Shown: one piece after another, positions 11,589 through 24,503 of the stretch | How the letters are laid out: the number at the start of each line of letters is the position of its first letter | How positions within the stretch are numbered: the first letter of the stretch is position 1 | NCBI GenBank assembly: GCA_025093985.1 | Contig: JACAAK010000005.1 | Location: 2,480,001 to 2,544,000 of the forward strand | Reading direction: 5' to 3' | DNA: 64,000 nucleotides | Source of the DNA: Calvatia gigantea | Lineage: Eukaryota; Basidiomycota; Agaricomycetes; Agaricales; Lycoperdaceae | The notes under the pieces: model-generated | Told to the model about the DNA's origin: nothing | Seen by the model: the letters and a program-made list of their open reading frames with translations, nothing else | Database searches by the model: none | Program-made: the position numbers and the translations under genes

Positions 11589-12585
11589 CTAGATAGTTTT
11601 GCTCTTGACGAGTTCTAGAGAGCAAATGAACTTTGAATGGACAGTAGAATATTAAAAAGCAGGGCTCACGCTCTATCTCAGCAACAGCACCTGACAGAAT
11701 CTCCTGTTGGGTCTTGGGATCCCGGATGTTGGCAAGGACTTTGTCGATAACAGACTTGGTGAGCTCAGCCTGCTCGCTCTCCTTGAGTTGCTGCTCATAG
11801 CGGACCCAGCTGTCGAGGACAGACTTCAACTCCGAGGCGACAGCAACTTTTTGTTTCTGGACAAAGGTCTCGGACTCGAGCTTGGCAGTATCCTAGATAT
11901 ACCTTAAGTAGGTTGGAACGAGTATAAGAACTTGAGGGCGTACCTTGGACAAGTCAAAGAGAGCCTTGGTGACGGAAACGACATCCTTCATCTGGCCAAC
12001 GGAATCAATGCGCCCCTTCACGGCTTGTGTATGCTCAGCACGGGCACCATCGAGAACCTTCTTGATGCGTTGGATATGACCTTCTGCCCATTGACTGTAT
12101 GGTTCACGTGCGATCTAAACCCCGGAAGGCAAACTGTCAAAACTCATTCTTTTAACTTGGGTTCGGGGGGTGAGACGCGTACCTTGCCAATGTAAGTAAA
12201 GACAATGATGGAGCCAATGAGTAGGATGGTTTCCTCGTTCACCACATAGAGCTCGTTCGAGATAGCAGCTGCAGCGAGACCTGTTCCGAGCAGGGCAGTA
12301 CCAGTCTTAGTGATCAGACCAGGCTTAGAAGGGAGTTTCTCGACAATTTCGTCAGCGCGTTGGGAAGGAGGAGGGGTTGCGAGGCCACGACTTTATAGGA
12401 TAGAATGGTAATGTTGAGGGCACTTTAACTCCAGTGTACCAGCAGAAACGTACGCATGAACCGCGGCGGCGACAGCACGGGGCCGGACTAAGATATTTTG
12501 TGAGGCTCTGCGACCAAAAGAACTGAAGAAAGGGCTTACTAGCCGCTCTGATTGAGCTCGTAGCAATCCTGGAAACGGAGGTCAT
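11589..12585 (-). CDS. ATP4: mitochondrial ATP synthase subunit 4 (subunit b)
   Basis: Subunit b of the F1Fo ATP synthase, the peripheral stalk of the inner mitochondrial membrane. The ATG at 12583-12585 starts a basic, serine-rich targeting peptide (MTSVSRIATSSIRA) that is read through two short exons into RGLATPPPSQRADEIVEKLP. Next come a hydrophobic pair of segments (GTALLGTGLAAAAISNELYV and ETILLIGSIIVFTYIGK) and a long charged helix (AREPYSQWAEGHIQRIKKVL through SVLDSWVRYEQQLKESEQAE) ending VLANIRDPKTQQEIL and LVKSKTI, with TAG at 11589-11591. Five introns, no frame break. Housekeeping gene next to the lipase cluster. Confidence 0.94.
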
Positions 12586-13767
12586 ACCAGAGAGATTTTT
12601 GGGAAGAAAAAAGAGAGAAGCTGGTGAGCTGGTCAACTTCGGGTTCCCCCTTCTTGCAGTACCGTGGGAACTTGTTCCCGACTTTTCACGACCGCGACAT
12701 AGGTTAGGGTTATCGCGTCTTCAACACGCCTTTCAGTTGATGCAGTGTGTACATAACAATGAATTAATGACCAATAGCCTCCGGAACACCTCAACCTTGG
12801 ATACTTGGCCATGACTGGAAAAAGACTAGGCTTCGTCGATCACCAGATAACTACCTTGGTCTCTGTCTCATCACAAGGTGTCTCTCCCTTGGACGCGTTT
12901 GATACTCACAATTCAATCTCTTGGGATTGGCGAGCTTGAGGTCGGGACCGCGCGGTGGGCAAACATCCCTTTGGTTTTGGATGACAAACACGAGATGAAG
13001 AGTTGGCCCCTCGGGCCTCGAGGGTTGATTGTTTGAACGTCGACCTCGAGGATGCGTTGGGATGTCTTCGAAGGCATGAGATTTTCGGCGGTTGGCACCA
13101 GCCCATCCAAGTGCCATCTTCAGAGTCAGCTCTAAACCAGACAGATTTGTTTGAAGTCACCAGTGTGCTGGTTGTAATACCGCCTAAAACAAAGACCATC
13201 ACTTGATCTTGTGCCGCTGCCAATACTTTGTACCTCTCCTGGTTGAACTGCACCAGAATGGAAATGCTGGACCCCTCGTTTTGACGAAGAACCTATCCCA
13301 ATTGACGCTCAAATTCACCAGCTACCCAAAGTGCAGGTAGTTCTTCGCCATTGTTTCCATCCATCGATCCCCTTTCACTTGAAGTCGTCATATCTTTGTG
13401 CGCACCCTTGACATCGCCATTGCAGCACGCTTTTCTTGAAACTTCTATACCCAGTGTTCTGGTATCAGTATCCGACCTTCTCTGACCCTGGTGGTATCCC
13501 GCATCGACTCCATCATCATAGAGTCGCTTCCCTATATACCGCTAATGCAAGTACCACCGTCCACAAAGCTCGCCACTCCGCTGAACATAAATGCCCCTGC
13601 AGGCTGTCTGCAAATGGTGCACCTGTCACGTCCACTCCTCTTTGGGCTTTGTGCGGTGGACATGCAATTCGGTGCGCCCCGAATTCACGTTATGCCTGGT
13701 TCTCCCCCCAGCACAAGGTCTATGTAATAAGACTGAAGCACAATTGAGGGGTTAACCCCATCATGCT
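12586..13767. other. divergent intergenic region
   Basis: Upstream of ATP4 (minus) and of membrane-protein gene P (plus). Overlapping open stretches at 12851-13253 and 13436-13747 show no domain, no start context and no paralogue match; I do not call them genes. Confidence 0.4.
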
Positions 13768-15789
13768 ATGCCCCTCTCACGCCCCATCCTGCTTCTCTGG
13801 CGAAAAATCGTCCTGCGCGTGCTTCCTCGCAAGCACAGTTGCCTGCTTCGTCACGGGAATTTCTTTGAATATCCAAGAGCGAAGCATGGGTATTTTCGCC
13901 CTACTCGTATATTACTTGCCGCTTTCTTGTATCGTCCCGCGCTACATCCTACAGTGAGGACCTTTACTTCAGCTCACATACACCGTCGAGGTGCAAATCG
14001 TGCTTAGGTTGTGGCCAAGAAGATATTGGAAGCTGATATGTGAACTGTTGTTTTCAGTGGTGGAATTCGCGGGTCGTATGTCGCCACTTGTCAAAAATCT
14101 GACCTCACTTAATGCCTGGAGAAGCTTTCTTCATACTTGGACTGGTGTCTCTTTCTCTTGTCAACCCTACCAATCTCGTGCATGTTATGCTCGGCGCGTC
14201 ATGGTTGTTTCTAGTCGCCTCTATCTTCATAGACCTTATCATTCGCCGTGGAAACAATACCTTACAACCGTATGATCTCTCAGCGGGCTTGTGCCCCAGT
14301 CTGCAAGAATATCGGTGGGGTTTCATATCTGGGAAATTTAGCATGAAGAAACGATTTAAGTATGCCCAAAATAGCTTTCCTTGGCGGGTACTAATTAGCC
14401 TGGGCGTTCTAGGGCAAACAACCGCATTATACGATTTATTAGCGGAGGGCTTGCCGTATTATGCCTACTTGCTCTCTCGTTCCTTTCGTTCTCTGCCCTT
14501 ACTGGCCAGCCGTCGCAACGGAGTGGCCAGATCACCACCAAATTTTCAAAGGTACTGGTACCGTATCTGGCCGACGAGGCCCTCGATAAGCTGGGCTTAG
14601 CAAAGCTCCCAGTGCGGGCCATTCTAGTGAGTACAAGAAGCCAGAAGTTTACTTCACGAATTGACAAACGATATTTCCCGATTTCAGGATGTGTCGAACG
14701 TGCTATTGTTTTATCAGGATATTCCAAGTTCAATCCTGGATGTTACTGTGACCATGATCCCGCGCAGTAATCAATGTGGGTCGCCGCTCGTTGATTTCTG
14801 CGGATGTGATTATGCAAATCTTTAACCCAGCGAACTTTTACCACCCATCCACATGCTATGATGCGAGCTTCGGAATGGAATCCTCCGTTGCGGCTGTTTG
14901 CGCACCTCCAATTTATCCCCAAGTTTTTGCCCATGGTGATTCCGAAGTCCTCATCGCTATTGATTTGTCCAGGCGCCTTTTCAAGTAGGAGTGTACCCTG
15001 GTGTGGCGAATTCGACAGATGATATCTTGGCCACTACGAACTCTGTCTATCTTGGTCTTGGTTCTCATCTCTATGGATTATCTCGGCTTTCACTCAAGGA
15101 AAAGATTTCAAACCAAGGAGTTGCTGCTCTTGGAATACCTCAGGTAAGTCATGGGCCTCAGTCAATATTGGGTGTTTACCCGTCTTCGAAAACAGACCCG
15201 CCGGCCTCTAGTTGTCAACGTGGGCTCCTTAGTCCCAGACTGGTCTTCATCCGTACCAAAGGGCACTAGTACGGCTACACTACGGCTCTTCATGCCATTC
15301 GCACGTGACGTGCAAATTGAGCAGGAATATTTCGACTCTCGAGAACTCAGTGCTCAATGGGTTCGCGCTGCTCGGAGGTGTTTGGACTTTTGTGAACGGT
15401 TTATTTGCTGCCATATTCGGAAGTACTTTGTTACTTGTCCTCTTCGGTTCGTTTTTATTTTCAATCCCCTGAAGCTCCTTTCATCTTCAACTTATACTAT
15501 AGGGATAAAGCCGCTGTCAATTTATGGCCTAGTCCATCTCCTTCAACGGGGGAGAAGCTCACTTGTGGATAGTGCCTACGTTCTCTCCCCAGAAGAGCGG
15601 GATCGTACCGTAACGGTCCTGAGGGAGCGTCTGTTGGATATCGATGACCCGGAGGCCAATCCAAGATCGCCGGACTCGAACCTGCGCGATCGGGACGCCT
15701 CGTATCGTAATGGAGGATCATGGGATGAGCCTCTGATGGAATCCGAGTCGCCTAAGACTGGTCGACAACGATGTTGCCCCAAGGACTGA
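13768..15789 (+). CDS. multi-pass membrane protein of unknown function (paralogue P)
   Basis: I do not recognise the family. The gene is defined by comparison with the minus-strand copy at 28843-30792. Matching blocks, in order, are RKIVLR near the start, WPRRYWKLICELLFSVVEFAG, a hydrophobic block starting PGEAFFILGL, KKRF, then GGLAVLCLLALSFLSF, GVAALGIPQ, a WTFVNGLFAAIFGSTLLLVL segment, and a soluble C-terminus GIKPLSIYGLVH..LVDSAYVLSPEE. Four or more membrane segments are likely. Two frame breaks, each an extra base (near 13825 and 15346), interrupt stretches that are conserved in the paralogue, so they lie in true coding sequence and not in introns. TGA stop at 15787-15789. Either a decaying gene or a draft sequence with errors. 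The start is the ATG at 13768, matching the paralogue's start. Confidence 0.6.
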
Positions 15790-16585
15790 ACAAAATTTTG
15801 TAGTTAGATAATGTCCACTGCGTCCGTTGTCTCATGTATGAGTAGATTATTGACATGGATAAGTCGACGGCAGTGAAGGAGCATGTAGGTCTGCTCTTCG
15901 GACTGGCTGTACATAGAATACCAGCATGAACCTCCCAAAGTTCTGACGCCACAAACACACCTCTGTGTATCTCTCTTGATATTTCTTCGCCAAACGCTGG
16001 CCATGGACAACTGGACAACACACTTTCGCACCAAATACAGCTTGTCATAACTCATTAAACAACCATACACCTCACCAATGAAAGTGGGGCAGCAGAACGC
16101 AAGGCCATCTAAGTGCTATCCTAGTTTCCGTGTGACATTGGCCAGTAATTCGCAAAGACGTCAAACTTTGGGTTTGAGTCCGGTGTAGTCACTGTAATGT
16201 CCTCTGGCCGCCCAGCCCCATTGCAGGGCCGCCTCCTGCTCTTTAATCATCCAACTGGCATGGGCCCACAATGCAATTCAATAGGCCCCCGGAATGAAAT
16301 GTATCGGTTCAATGGTTTACAGGGTTTAACCTCGGTCCATACAGTTACGGTATAAGCTTACTTTCCAACCTAGCTCAACCTGGAAAGGATCAAGGGACGA
16401 ACATTATTGGGGTCCAAGAATCGAGCTGATTATAAGTATATCATCGATTCATCTCTATCCCGGGTAGCATATAGAAAGATGTGTGATATAAGAGGATGCG
16501 TGCTTTCTAAGTCGCAGACCGCGACGTACAACCATCTCTTTCTCTCTCTAGCAAACTCATTGAGAACATCCACCACTTCTGCAAA
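15790..16585. other. intergenic upstream of the DJ-1-like gene
   Basis: No gene recognised. Open stretches on the minus strand (15752-16070) carry no domain. Confidence 0.4.
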
Positions 16586-17439
16586 ATGGCTACCCCACCC
16601 CCATTTTCTAAACCAGTCGGTAAGTCTCTCCAACCAGCTCACCATCTAATCCCACTTATTAATCTTATCTAATCTATCTCAACCTCACATCAGCCCAAGC
16701 CCCTGCCCACTTCGCACTCCTCCTTTTCCCCTCCTTCCAAGCCTTAGACGTCTTCGGGCCTCTCGACGCACTCAACACCATCAAACGCCAATACCCCTCC
16801 TTCCCCCTCCGCCTCTCCATCCTCTCCGTCTCCACCGACCCCATCTCAACCCTCCCAACAACCACAGACGAGGGGCCCACAATCCCCTTCGAACAAAAAA
16901 TCACCCCAACACACACCTTCGACTCTCCACCCACCGAGCCTATCGACGTCCTCTTCATCCCTGGCGGTCTCGGCACACGTCTCACAGCCGAACCTGGCTG
17001 GAAACCCCTTATAAACTACCTCAACTCGTTCTTCGCGAACGATGATGCTGTAAGGAGGTTAAAAGGCATATTCACCGTCTGTACCGGTTCAATGCTTTTC
17101 GCCCGGGCCCGTGTTGCAGGGGGGAAGGGCGTGCTTGATGGTGTTCGCGCAACGACTAATAAACGTAGTTTCAGGGTTGCTGTTGATGAATATCCGAAGG
17201 TATCTTGGGAACCTCGTGCACGTTGGGTCCGGACGGATTTGGTGATTCCTATGTGCAGCGGGGCTGAAAACCGCACGGTTAAATTGTGGACGACGTCGGG
17301 CGTTAGTGCGGGCACGGATGGAATTTTCGCACTCATAAGCGAAGAGTATGGTCCAGAAGTCGCTGATCTCATCTCCCTCGTCCTCGAATACCAGAGGGTC
17401 ACGGACCCCAACGATGATCCATTCACAGCCCAGATCTAA
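16586..17439 (+). CDS. DJ-1/PfpI family protein
   Basis: Class I glutamine amidotransferase-like protein of the DJ-1/PfpI (ThiJ) superfamily; members include glyoxalases, chaperones and isonitrile hydratases, so the substrate is not set by sequence alone. The start ATG at 16586 gives MATPPPFSKPV, followed by one intron (about 16620-16693) and a single long exon. The fold is visible as FALLLFPSFQALDVFGPLDA (residues about 17-36), IDVLFIPGG, then the nucleophile elbow FTVCTGS with the reactive Cys, and ARAGVL-like AGGKGVLDGVRATTNK. The late RWVRTDLVI and TSGVSAGTDG match the family's second half. TAA at 17437-17439. C-terminal to the domain is a short polar tail. It converges on HSF. Closest in style to fungal isonitrile-hydratase-like members (inference). 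Confidence 0.9.
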
Positions 17440-18034
17440 TCCCAGAAACAAACTATGGATATCATCAATTTGTCTGTTGGTTGTTGATATATAATGTCTA
17501 TATACATGAACATGCTGGAGAAGTGACATCTGTGATATCTGCTCACCAATAAAGGAAGGGAAGGGAAGGAGTGGCCCATCTATATACAATGCGACAAAGA
17601 CAAACCATAGTCTGTATGTCAGGAATCAAGCAGAAATAACACACAACGTGGAAGATGTTGATGGCACAAAAGACGGGTGTAGATGCATAGACAACAAAAC
17701 ACAAATGAATGTGACAGCTCTGTTGGTTTTGGATTTCAAATCCTGGATGCGAAGTGTCATCCAGGTTGCAGATGGCGTTCCGCCAGCGGGGTATAAATCA
17801 TAAGGGATGATGGGAGAGAAAGAGGGCAGGCGGACTGACAGCAGGGGAGTACTCGCAAATAAGCGGGAACGGAAAAGCAAATAGCACAATGAGATCTCGA
17901 GCGGGGAAAAAAAAAAAAAGAAAAGAAAAGAAGTCGGGGAATCTGTAGAACAGCTTTCCCCTTGTCTATAAACAAAAACCCAAATACCAGTGCATAAAAA
18001 TCCCAGCACCAGAAAAAGCAAACCTCGCAGTGAA
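17440..18034. other. 3' intergenic with A-rich tract
   Basis: Between the convergent DJ-1-like gene and HSF. Holds a run of 13 A at 17907-17919 followed by AAAAG repeats, read as poly-T on the HSF strand, probably in its 3' untranslated region. No gene seen. Confidence 0.4.
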
Positions 18035-20715
18035 TCACCGCCCGCTTCCGTCTATCGAGCCCATCCCAGCAACGCCAGGATTACCGGTCAATAACGAGTT
18101 CCCATTACCCACCGACGTCGTTTGAGGTGCACCAGGAGCTTGGCCTGGCATTCCACCCGTTTCTCCACCACCGGAACCCGCGTTCCCGTTTGCTCCAGGT
18201 TGTGGAGTACCTCCGGTAGCGGCGTTACTCGGCGGACCGCTAAGGTTTGCCAAACTGCTGAGGTTTCCTATATTCCTTCCGAGGCCCATTCCCATGCCGT
18301 TACCCGTACCAGGTCTGGAAACCGTTACCAACCCGCTTCCGCTCCGTGGACGGCCTCCTAACCAGCTCGAACCGACACCAAGAGCTCCTCCTGGAGATGA
18401 TGCCCCAGCACCCGAAGAACCATAGCTGTAAGGACCCATAGGGGCGCTATCACTTCTGGCCCGACTGTTCCGCTTAACTCCACCAACGCCGACATTACCG
18501 ATCCCTCCTACACCTCCAGCAACAGCAATTCCTGGCAGACCAAGAAGAGACGATGGCGGGGCAGTCGTACCCGGCGACGAAACCGTCGAAACATCACCTG
18601 CTAAATGATGAGGATGATGGGCATATTGCGGATGGGGATGACCATGTGCTTGTAGATGGTGATGGTATCCATTCATATTCACGTTCATGTTGACGCCTAA
18701 TCCCATGCCAGGTATCCCACCTTCGTCAATGGACAACCGTTGTCGTTTGATACCGCCGGTTCCTCGTTGTCCCGATCCGTTGATGCAGTTTGCGGAGCCC
18801 GTAGCGTTCTCGTCCTCATAGACGCCGTCCATTCCCGAGGGTGATGGGGGTGTCGTTGCTTCACCGGCCTCGTTAGCGCGTGATCCCGGACCGCCGGGGG
18901 TACCAGCTTGATTCGAGCCGAAACCAGTGTGTTGAAAGCTCTGTTGGCGTGAAAGCGACGGATGAGCGTGATGCTGATGTGAGTGGGGGAAGTCGGTGCT
19001 GGTAGGGCTCTCGCTTGGGCTCTGAATAGCATGCAAAGGTTGGTTAAAATTGATCGACAGCGGCGGTGGGTATCTTCCTGAGGACGCAGCGGGCGACGTG
19101 ATGTATATATTCGGGTTATCGTTGTTATTCGAACCGAGTTCAGGTAAGAGATCGGAAGGGAATGGTGGTACTGCATGATATTAAGTTGACCGGAAGACGT
19201 TATAAAAACACGAGTGTGACGCACCACTCCCAGGGAAACCCTTCTGGACGATATCCCATAGCCGGTTGACGACAGTGATAAGCTTGTCAACCTTTTTTCT
19301 TTCCATGCTAAGCTGCTCCCACACTCTTCTATTTTCATCCTTCATGGCTCCTAATTGTGCGGCGACCTGATTCAAAATACCGTCAATAACATAAAAGGCC
19401 AAACGTAATCGGAGCTTTACCTCTCCAGGTAGCTCTACACGGTGTTTAATAGTTGGGTCGGGTTCCAGCGCCTTTCGTTTAATCTCATCAAGCAAGTCCG
19501 GGCGACCACGGAGGAATTTGTGATGAGAGAACTCCCAAGTTTGAGCATCGGTGGAAGTCCGTTGGGCACGGGGCGTCTATTAAAGAGAAATGAGGTGAGT
19601 ATATGCGCTGCGGCGGGAGTGAGGGAAGGAGCGAAGACGTACTCGGTTGATTTTGTGAAAGCCGTACATATTGAGCTGACGTACGAAACTGGAGAACTGG
19701 GCGAGGTGAGAGGGGGGTATGGGGAAGGCAAGTGACCACGAGGCCTGTGCGCATACAACTCACATTGTTGTGCTTAAAGTGGGAGCCAAGGATGCTCCTA
19801 CTGAATTCGCCGACATTAGAGACGACGAATGAGGTACCGAGCTCCGTCCATGCAATAAAATGCGCAGACTTTGGGTCGTTTATCATTCTATGTGTGAAGA
19901 AGGTCAGGGTCGGAGTGAAGAGAAGCGGTTAACGTAAAAAAAAAAAGAAAACACCCGGCAGAAGAGGAAAAACGAAGGAAAAGTAAGTTGGCAGGAGATG
20001 TCACTCGCGGAGAAGCGAGAGAAGGTGGTGATCTGGAGAGTAGAACAGGGGCATTTTCCATGTAGAACTTAGAGACTCACTGGTAGAGTTTCGTGACGAA
20101 ATTATTGGTAGCCATGGGTTTGCCGAGAACATTCATGCTGCCTGCCATACCTAGAGGTAAGCCGCCTGAGCTAGTAGAGCCCCCTGCGCGGGAGTCTTGG
20201 AGGGCACTAGAGCTGCCGTAGTTGACGCTGTCCTCTGCGCCACTGGTACTGCCGCTGCCATCGACTGGGCTGCGCATCTCGTGGTCCTCTGAGGGTGTGG
20301 CAAGGTCAAGTGGAACTGAGTTCTGGCCCTGTGCAGTAGATGCAGCATCGTCGTACATAGACTCCTCGACCTGGACTAGCGTCGGAGCAGCCGAGGAGGA
20401 CGACCTTTTTCGAGGGAGAGGAAGGCTGAGGAGAGGAGCGGAGGCCGAAGAAGAGGTAGAGGGGGGTGGTTGAGGGCCGGCCGAAGTAGAAGGACGGGAA
20501 GAAGAGGGCGTGGACTGGGGAGGTGGCTGAGTATTGCGGTCGTCGAAAGCATTATTTTGCTGATCAAAATTGAACTGTTGAGAATGATGAAGCTGGTGAT
20601 GATACGGTGAAAGAGGTGTTGCAGGAGAGAGATTTGTTGGAGAGGTGACTGAGAGGGAGGAGAGATTGAGGTTGGGATAGGTGTCCCAAGAGTGCTGGTG
20701 GTGGTAAGAGTCCAT
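18035..20715 (-). CDS. HSF1: heat shock transcription factor
   Basis: Trimeric activator binding nGAAn heat shock elements in the nucleus. The ATG at 20713-20715 starts about 200 residues of disordered Ser/Pro/Gln-rich sequence, then the HSF winged-helix domain spread over four exons: NNFVTKLYQ, IAWTELGTSFVVSNVGEFSR, the recognition helix FSSFVRQLNMYGFHKINR, and WEFSHHKFLRGRPDLLDEIK. An HR-A/B coiled coil follows (AAQLGAMKDENRRVWEQLS, KKVDKLITVVNRLWDIV). The tail is long, Gly/His/Ser-rich, with a KRQRLS basic patch and YEDEN, ending at TGA 18035-18037. The intron between VELPGE and VAAQLG is 54 bases long and has no stop, so retention adds 18 residues just before the coiled coil. Skn7 is excluded because there is no receiver domain. 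No frame break. Confidence 0.95.
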
Positions 20716-23700
20716 ACTGACTGACTGCGCTGCGAGAAATTGCTTTTCGATTTCTTATCCCATCTCAGATCCACCCACGTAAACCCCGTCCACACCGCCA
20801 AACACTCCCCTCCCCCTCGGCCCGTGACCATCCATTCCGTGGAGCATCCCACGACACCCACTCCGCGCAATTCATCACATAAATTATCTATCCCTCTCAT
20901 CGTTGTAGTCGTTCAGTTTGTGAACAAGTTGTGCATTACCAAGCCCATCTTTTTCCTCATTTCCTCCCGATTTTCAAACAAACCCAACTCCTTGAGTAAT
21001 TATAGCACATCACACTCGGTGCTATCTATATTCCTCCGTTCGAGTCTCTTTCTCCACCCGCATTCACCCATATTCCGCGGTTTCAAAGCTTACGTGTGCT
21101 TCTAGTACACCTCTCGCTGCTACCTGTCAACGTCCATCTACCTATTGCCAGTAGTACCTTCGCAACGGGGGCTAAACAGGCATCCTTTCTCCATGGTTTC
21201 AACACTTTACCACTTGACTTCCATCACCCGTAGTCCTGTGTGATCTATCATCAATACCACAGGCACACAGCCCTCGGTTCCGCGTTGGGAATTGTGAGAC
21301 TCTTCCTCCCCAGTCCGCAGACTTGGAGCTGTGTCCATCCAGGCCACCTTCCACAAAATGACATTAAGAACCCCCGCCAAGTATTCGCCACTGCCGAGTG
21401 ATAATCACTGTACTGGCTATACACCTTTGGCTCTAATGCTTTCTTGTCAAAATGATATTTCGACATACTTCTCGACCCTCCGGGTAGTCTAGGGCAGTCC
21501 AGCCCCTAAAGCGGCTGTAGCCATCTCAATCTTCTCCTTCTTCGCCAACGATTCGGCCCCCCTATACCCGCAACTGCGATGATTTTCAGGTTAAGCATGA
21601 TAGCAGCAGGGCCACTCCTCCAATTACCGAGCGTTAAATTTCTCTTTCCTCAAGCGATTAAGTCATCTGACTTCCCCGAAGCTGACAGATCCTTGCAATA
21701 TCATACTATAAGTTTTAGGTGTATCACACACTCTTTGGAGAAAGCTGAGTTATTTTCGGGAACTCGGCAATAGATTACCTGTCAATGACATGCCACCGTT
21801 TGGGGTATCACCCAGAATACCTTACATACGACCCACAGGGCTCGTAATGAGCCTGAGAAAACCTGTTTGACAAACGCTCGACGTGAGACAGACAGGTTTA
21901 TAAGTAACATACCAAAGACACCTGGACTAGTACAGTGCATATACATACGATAGGGCGCCAGAAAAGTCCAACACCGCCCGTCCGTTTTTTTTTGATTCCG
22001 AGACCCTGGCCCAACGCTGGCGCTGATTGACCCGAAGTGCTCACCCAAGTCCTTGGTCATGCCACAACTCCGACACCACACACATACTCCACCTCTCCTT
22101 CACGCACTCTCTAACTCTAAACACCGCTGTCACTGATTTCGGACACAGCCATTCGCATCACTCCGGTTACATCGTACTCTGCCACTGCATAAATCCTTAC
22201 ACATTTAGATGTTGCACGTTTTCACAGACGCACGTCCATTCTCTGGCAATCACCTGTCCTTTTTGATCCACACGTTTATATGAATATATCCATATAGAAC
22301 CCAGCGACCCTCCCGCGCAGTTGCGCACAGTACATATTCTTAGGCCAACTAACTTGCTTGCTGCCGGTGATGATGGGTCCTTGATGGTCCCTTCCAGTCC
22401 CAAGCTTGTCCGGCTTCGGATAGCGCCCAGTGAGCCAAGCATTAACAAAACCCTCCAGAACACTGGTAAAGTACCACTGACTTGGGATGTGCGCCGCGCC
22501 TGCTCCAACCCCAGCTCCGTCCGCTGACGACTCTTCCTGTCCATATACATAATGATCTCCGCCAATGCTCATAATGACCCCATTTCAACCGCTCAATCAC
22601 ACCAGAGCACCGTCACCGCTCTGCCTCTCCTGAGTCCTGCCCAGGATGTGTAAGCACACAGTCAACCCCACGGTTTGTATGTACAACGTCGACCCTAAGT
22701 AGGTAACAACCCAATCCCAAAAATAACACTCTCGAGAAAGACTAAATTAGCAACGAACAGTATTGAAGTCGTTAGCTACATTTCCCCCTTTATCCAGAAA
22801 GAACGTTTGCGGGTGGGCTTCTCGGGGTGTACGCAACACCCCTCAACTGATCCCGCCCCATACCCTTGGGTTGATATCACACACCGTTTTCCGGCGCTGA
22901 GGATTGTGCGTAACCGCGACTTGATTCTTGGCTGCTTCTTACTGATTGCTCTCGCCTATCTGTACTCCCGATGTTCACCCCATTACTTCGGGCGGGAACC
23001 CACCTGATATTTTGTTTCACGAACTCCCCCCCATCCCCTTAGCCAGACGTACTTCCCACCCGACGTACATACTACTGTCGGGCACACCCGTCAGGGAGGA
23101 GGGGTTCTCGACTTTCCTACCTGATCGCATGCGCCCACACCTTCGGAGAGTGAAAGTTTATATTTATGTCAGGCCATCGCCGTTTTATTTTTATGTCTGT
23201 TTTTAATTGAAACAACCGCCGGTCGGCCAAACAGGTCGGACACGGGATGGGCCATGGCACCTCGGTTTTTTCGTTTCCTGACGGCATACAGTAATTACAT
23301 CATGCGAACACTATGATAGCGAACATCAAGGAGATTTCAAAGTATTAATTAGTTGCTTATTGATTTCGGGTACGGGGCGTGGTGCGCATTGGACATGTGC
23401 CAACATCCGCTAAGCCAATTAATCACAAGGTGTAAAGGATCTACGGGCATACATAAGCGAGGCTTCCCGATCTCGAATCATATATGTCGCCCGACATGTA
23501 ACCGCGTGGTTACAGTTTGTTCCAACGTGCCCCCGGCCGAACACTCACGAGGCTCAAAACCTTGCGAAACACGAGGCGTTGAGGATATCAAATGATACCC
23601 ATATAATATATGCACTGCCGTATGGATAGGGGGCGTATGACTGACAGGGGGATGTGCGATAAATGCGCTTTTGACGTGGGGAAGCGGGAGGCAAGTAATT

Positions 23701-24503
23701 TATCGGGAACAGGTTTATGATTTATGACATCACAACCCCGTGTAAAAGGGACTGTGTCCATCCTCGAAATTCATACAGGTGTCCTACGAACGTCATATAA
23801 TTAAGAAATTCCGGGATACTAGATGAGATATTGCCGACCATGGGTGGAATTGAGGGTGTAGTAAGTGTTCCTGAGTCGTAACTCACGCGCAGCTTGCTCG
23901 AGGATCTCGTCGTTAGAACAACTGAGCGATATCAACGCATAACCCATTTTTAAATGGCCAGGCATGGGCCCCGCTCGCAAGTCCATCACCTTAAACTTCT
24001 GACAATTTTTGGTGACCAGAAAATCAATGATCCTTCGGTGCGCAGCAAACGTAGATCATCCTGTGTGTACTTTCTTCCCATGAATTGAGCTCATTTAACA
24101 GTCAACTATGATTTGGAGTATCATATGTCCAATTTGACTCGTTTCCCGGGGAGCCAATATTGACATATTTATCCAACAATGCCATATACCTGCTGGCACA
24201 AACGGAATCTCAGCCATGTTCTTGCTTGTGGACGGCACGCCCCGGGATCATTTTCCTTCACGGAGACGTCATTCTCAAAGGCAACATTCGGCTGTCATCA
24301 CGTCCCTCGAGGCCTCGGGCGAAGTGCTCATAATTTCTCGGGTGCTTCAGAAGCAACTCAAACAATAGCAATGTACATTTCCCTCCGAGCGCTGTAATCA
24401 TACCCAGGAAAGGAGACCCCGAAAATAGTTGATGCTAAATGATGTGCTTCTTCATAGCATCATGATGGCACCTACTCGTTGTCATCTCGTCTGTCGTGCA
24501 CGA
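20716..24503. other. 3.8-kb gene-poor region
   Basis: The first 400 bases are the pyrimidine-rich HSF upstream region. Beyond that I see only short open stretches without domains, splice structure or paralogue match (for example 22276-22572, 22807-23206, 24179-24397). No repeat unit, RNA gene or transposon end recognised. Confidence 0.45.

Noticed and set aside
15305..15352. Small intron in place of the second frame break in P (GTGACG..CTCAG)
   Set aside because: The would-be intron is conserved as protein in paralogue Q (DVRVERDY against DVQIEQEY), so it is coding.
15655..15690. tRNA T-arm on the minus strand (GGTTCGAGTCC)
   Set aside because: The stem pairs at only four of five positions, no D-arm or anticodon arm is found at the right distance, and the site lies in the C-terminal exon of gene P.
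18122..18361. Plus-strand open frame opposite the HSF tail
   Set aside because: Shadow of the Gly/Ser-rich HSF C-terminus; no start context or domain.
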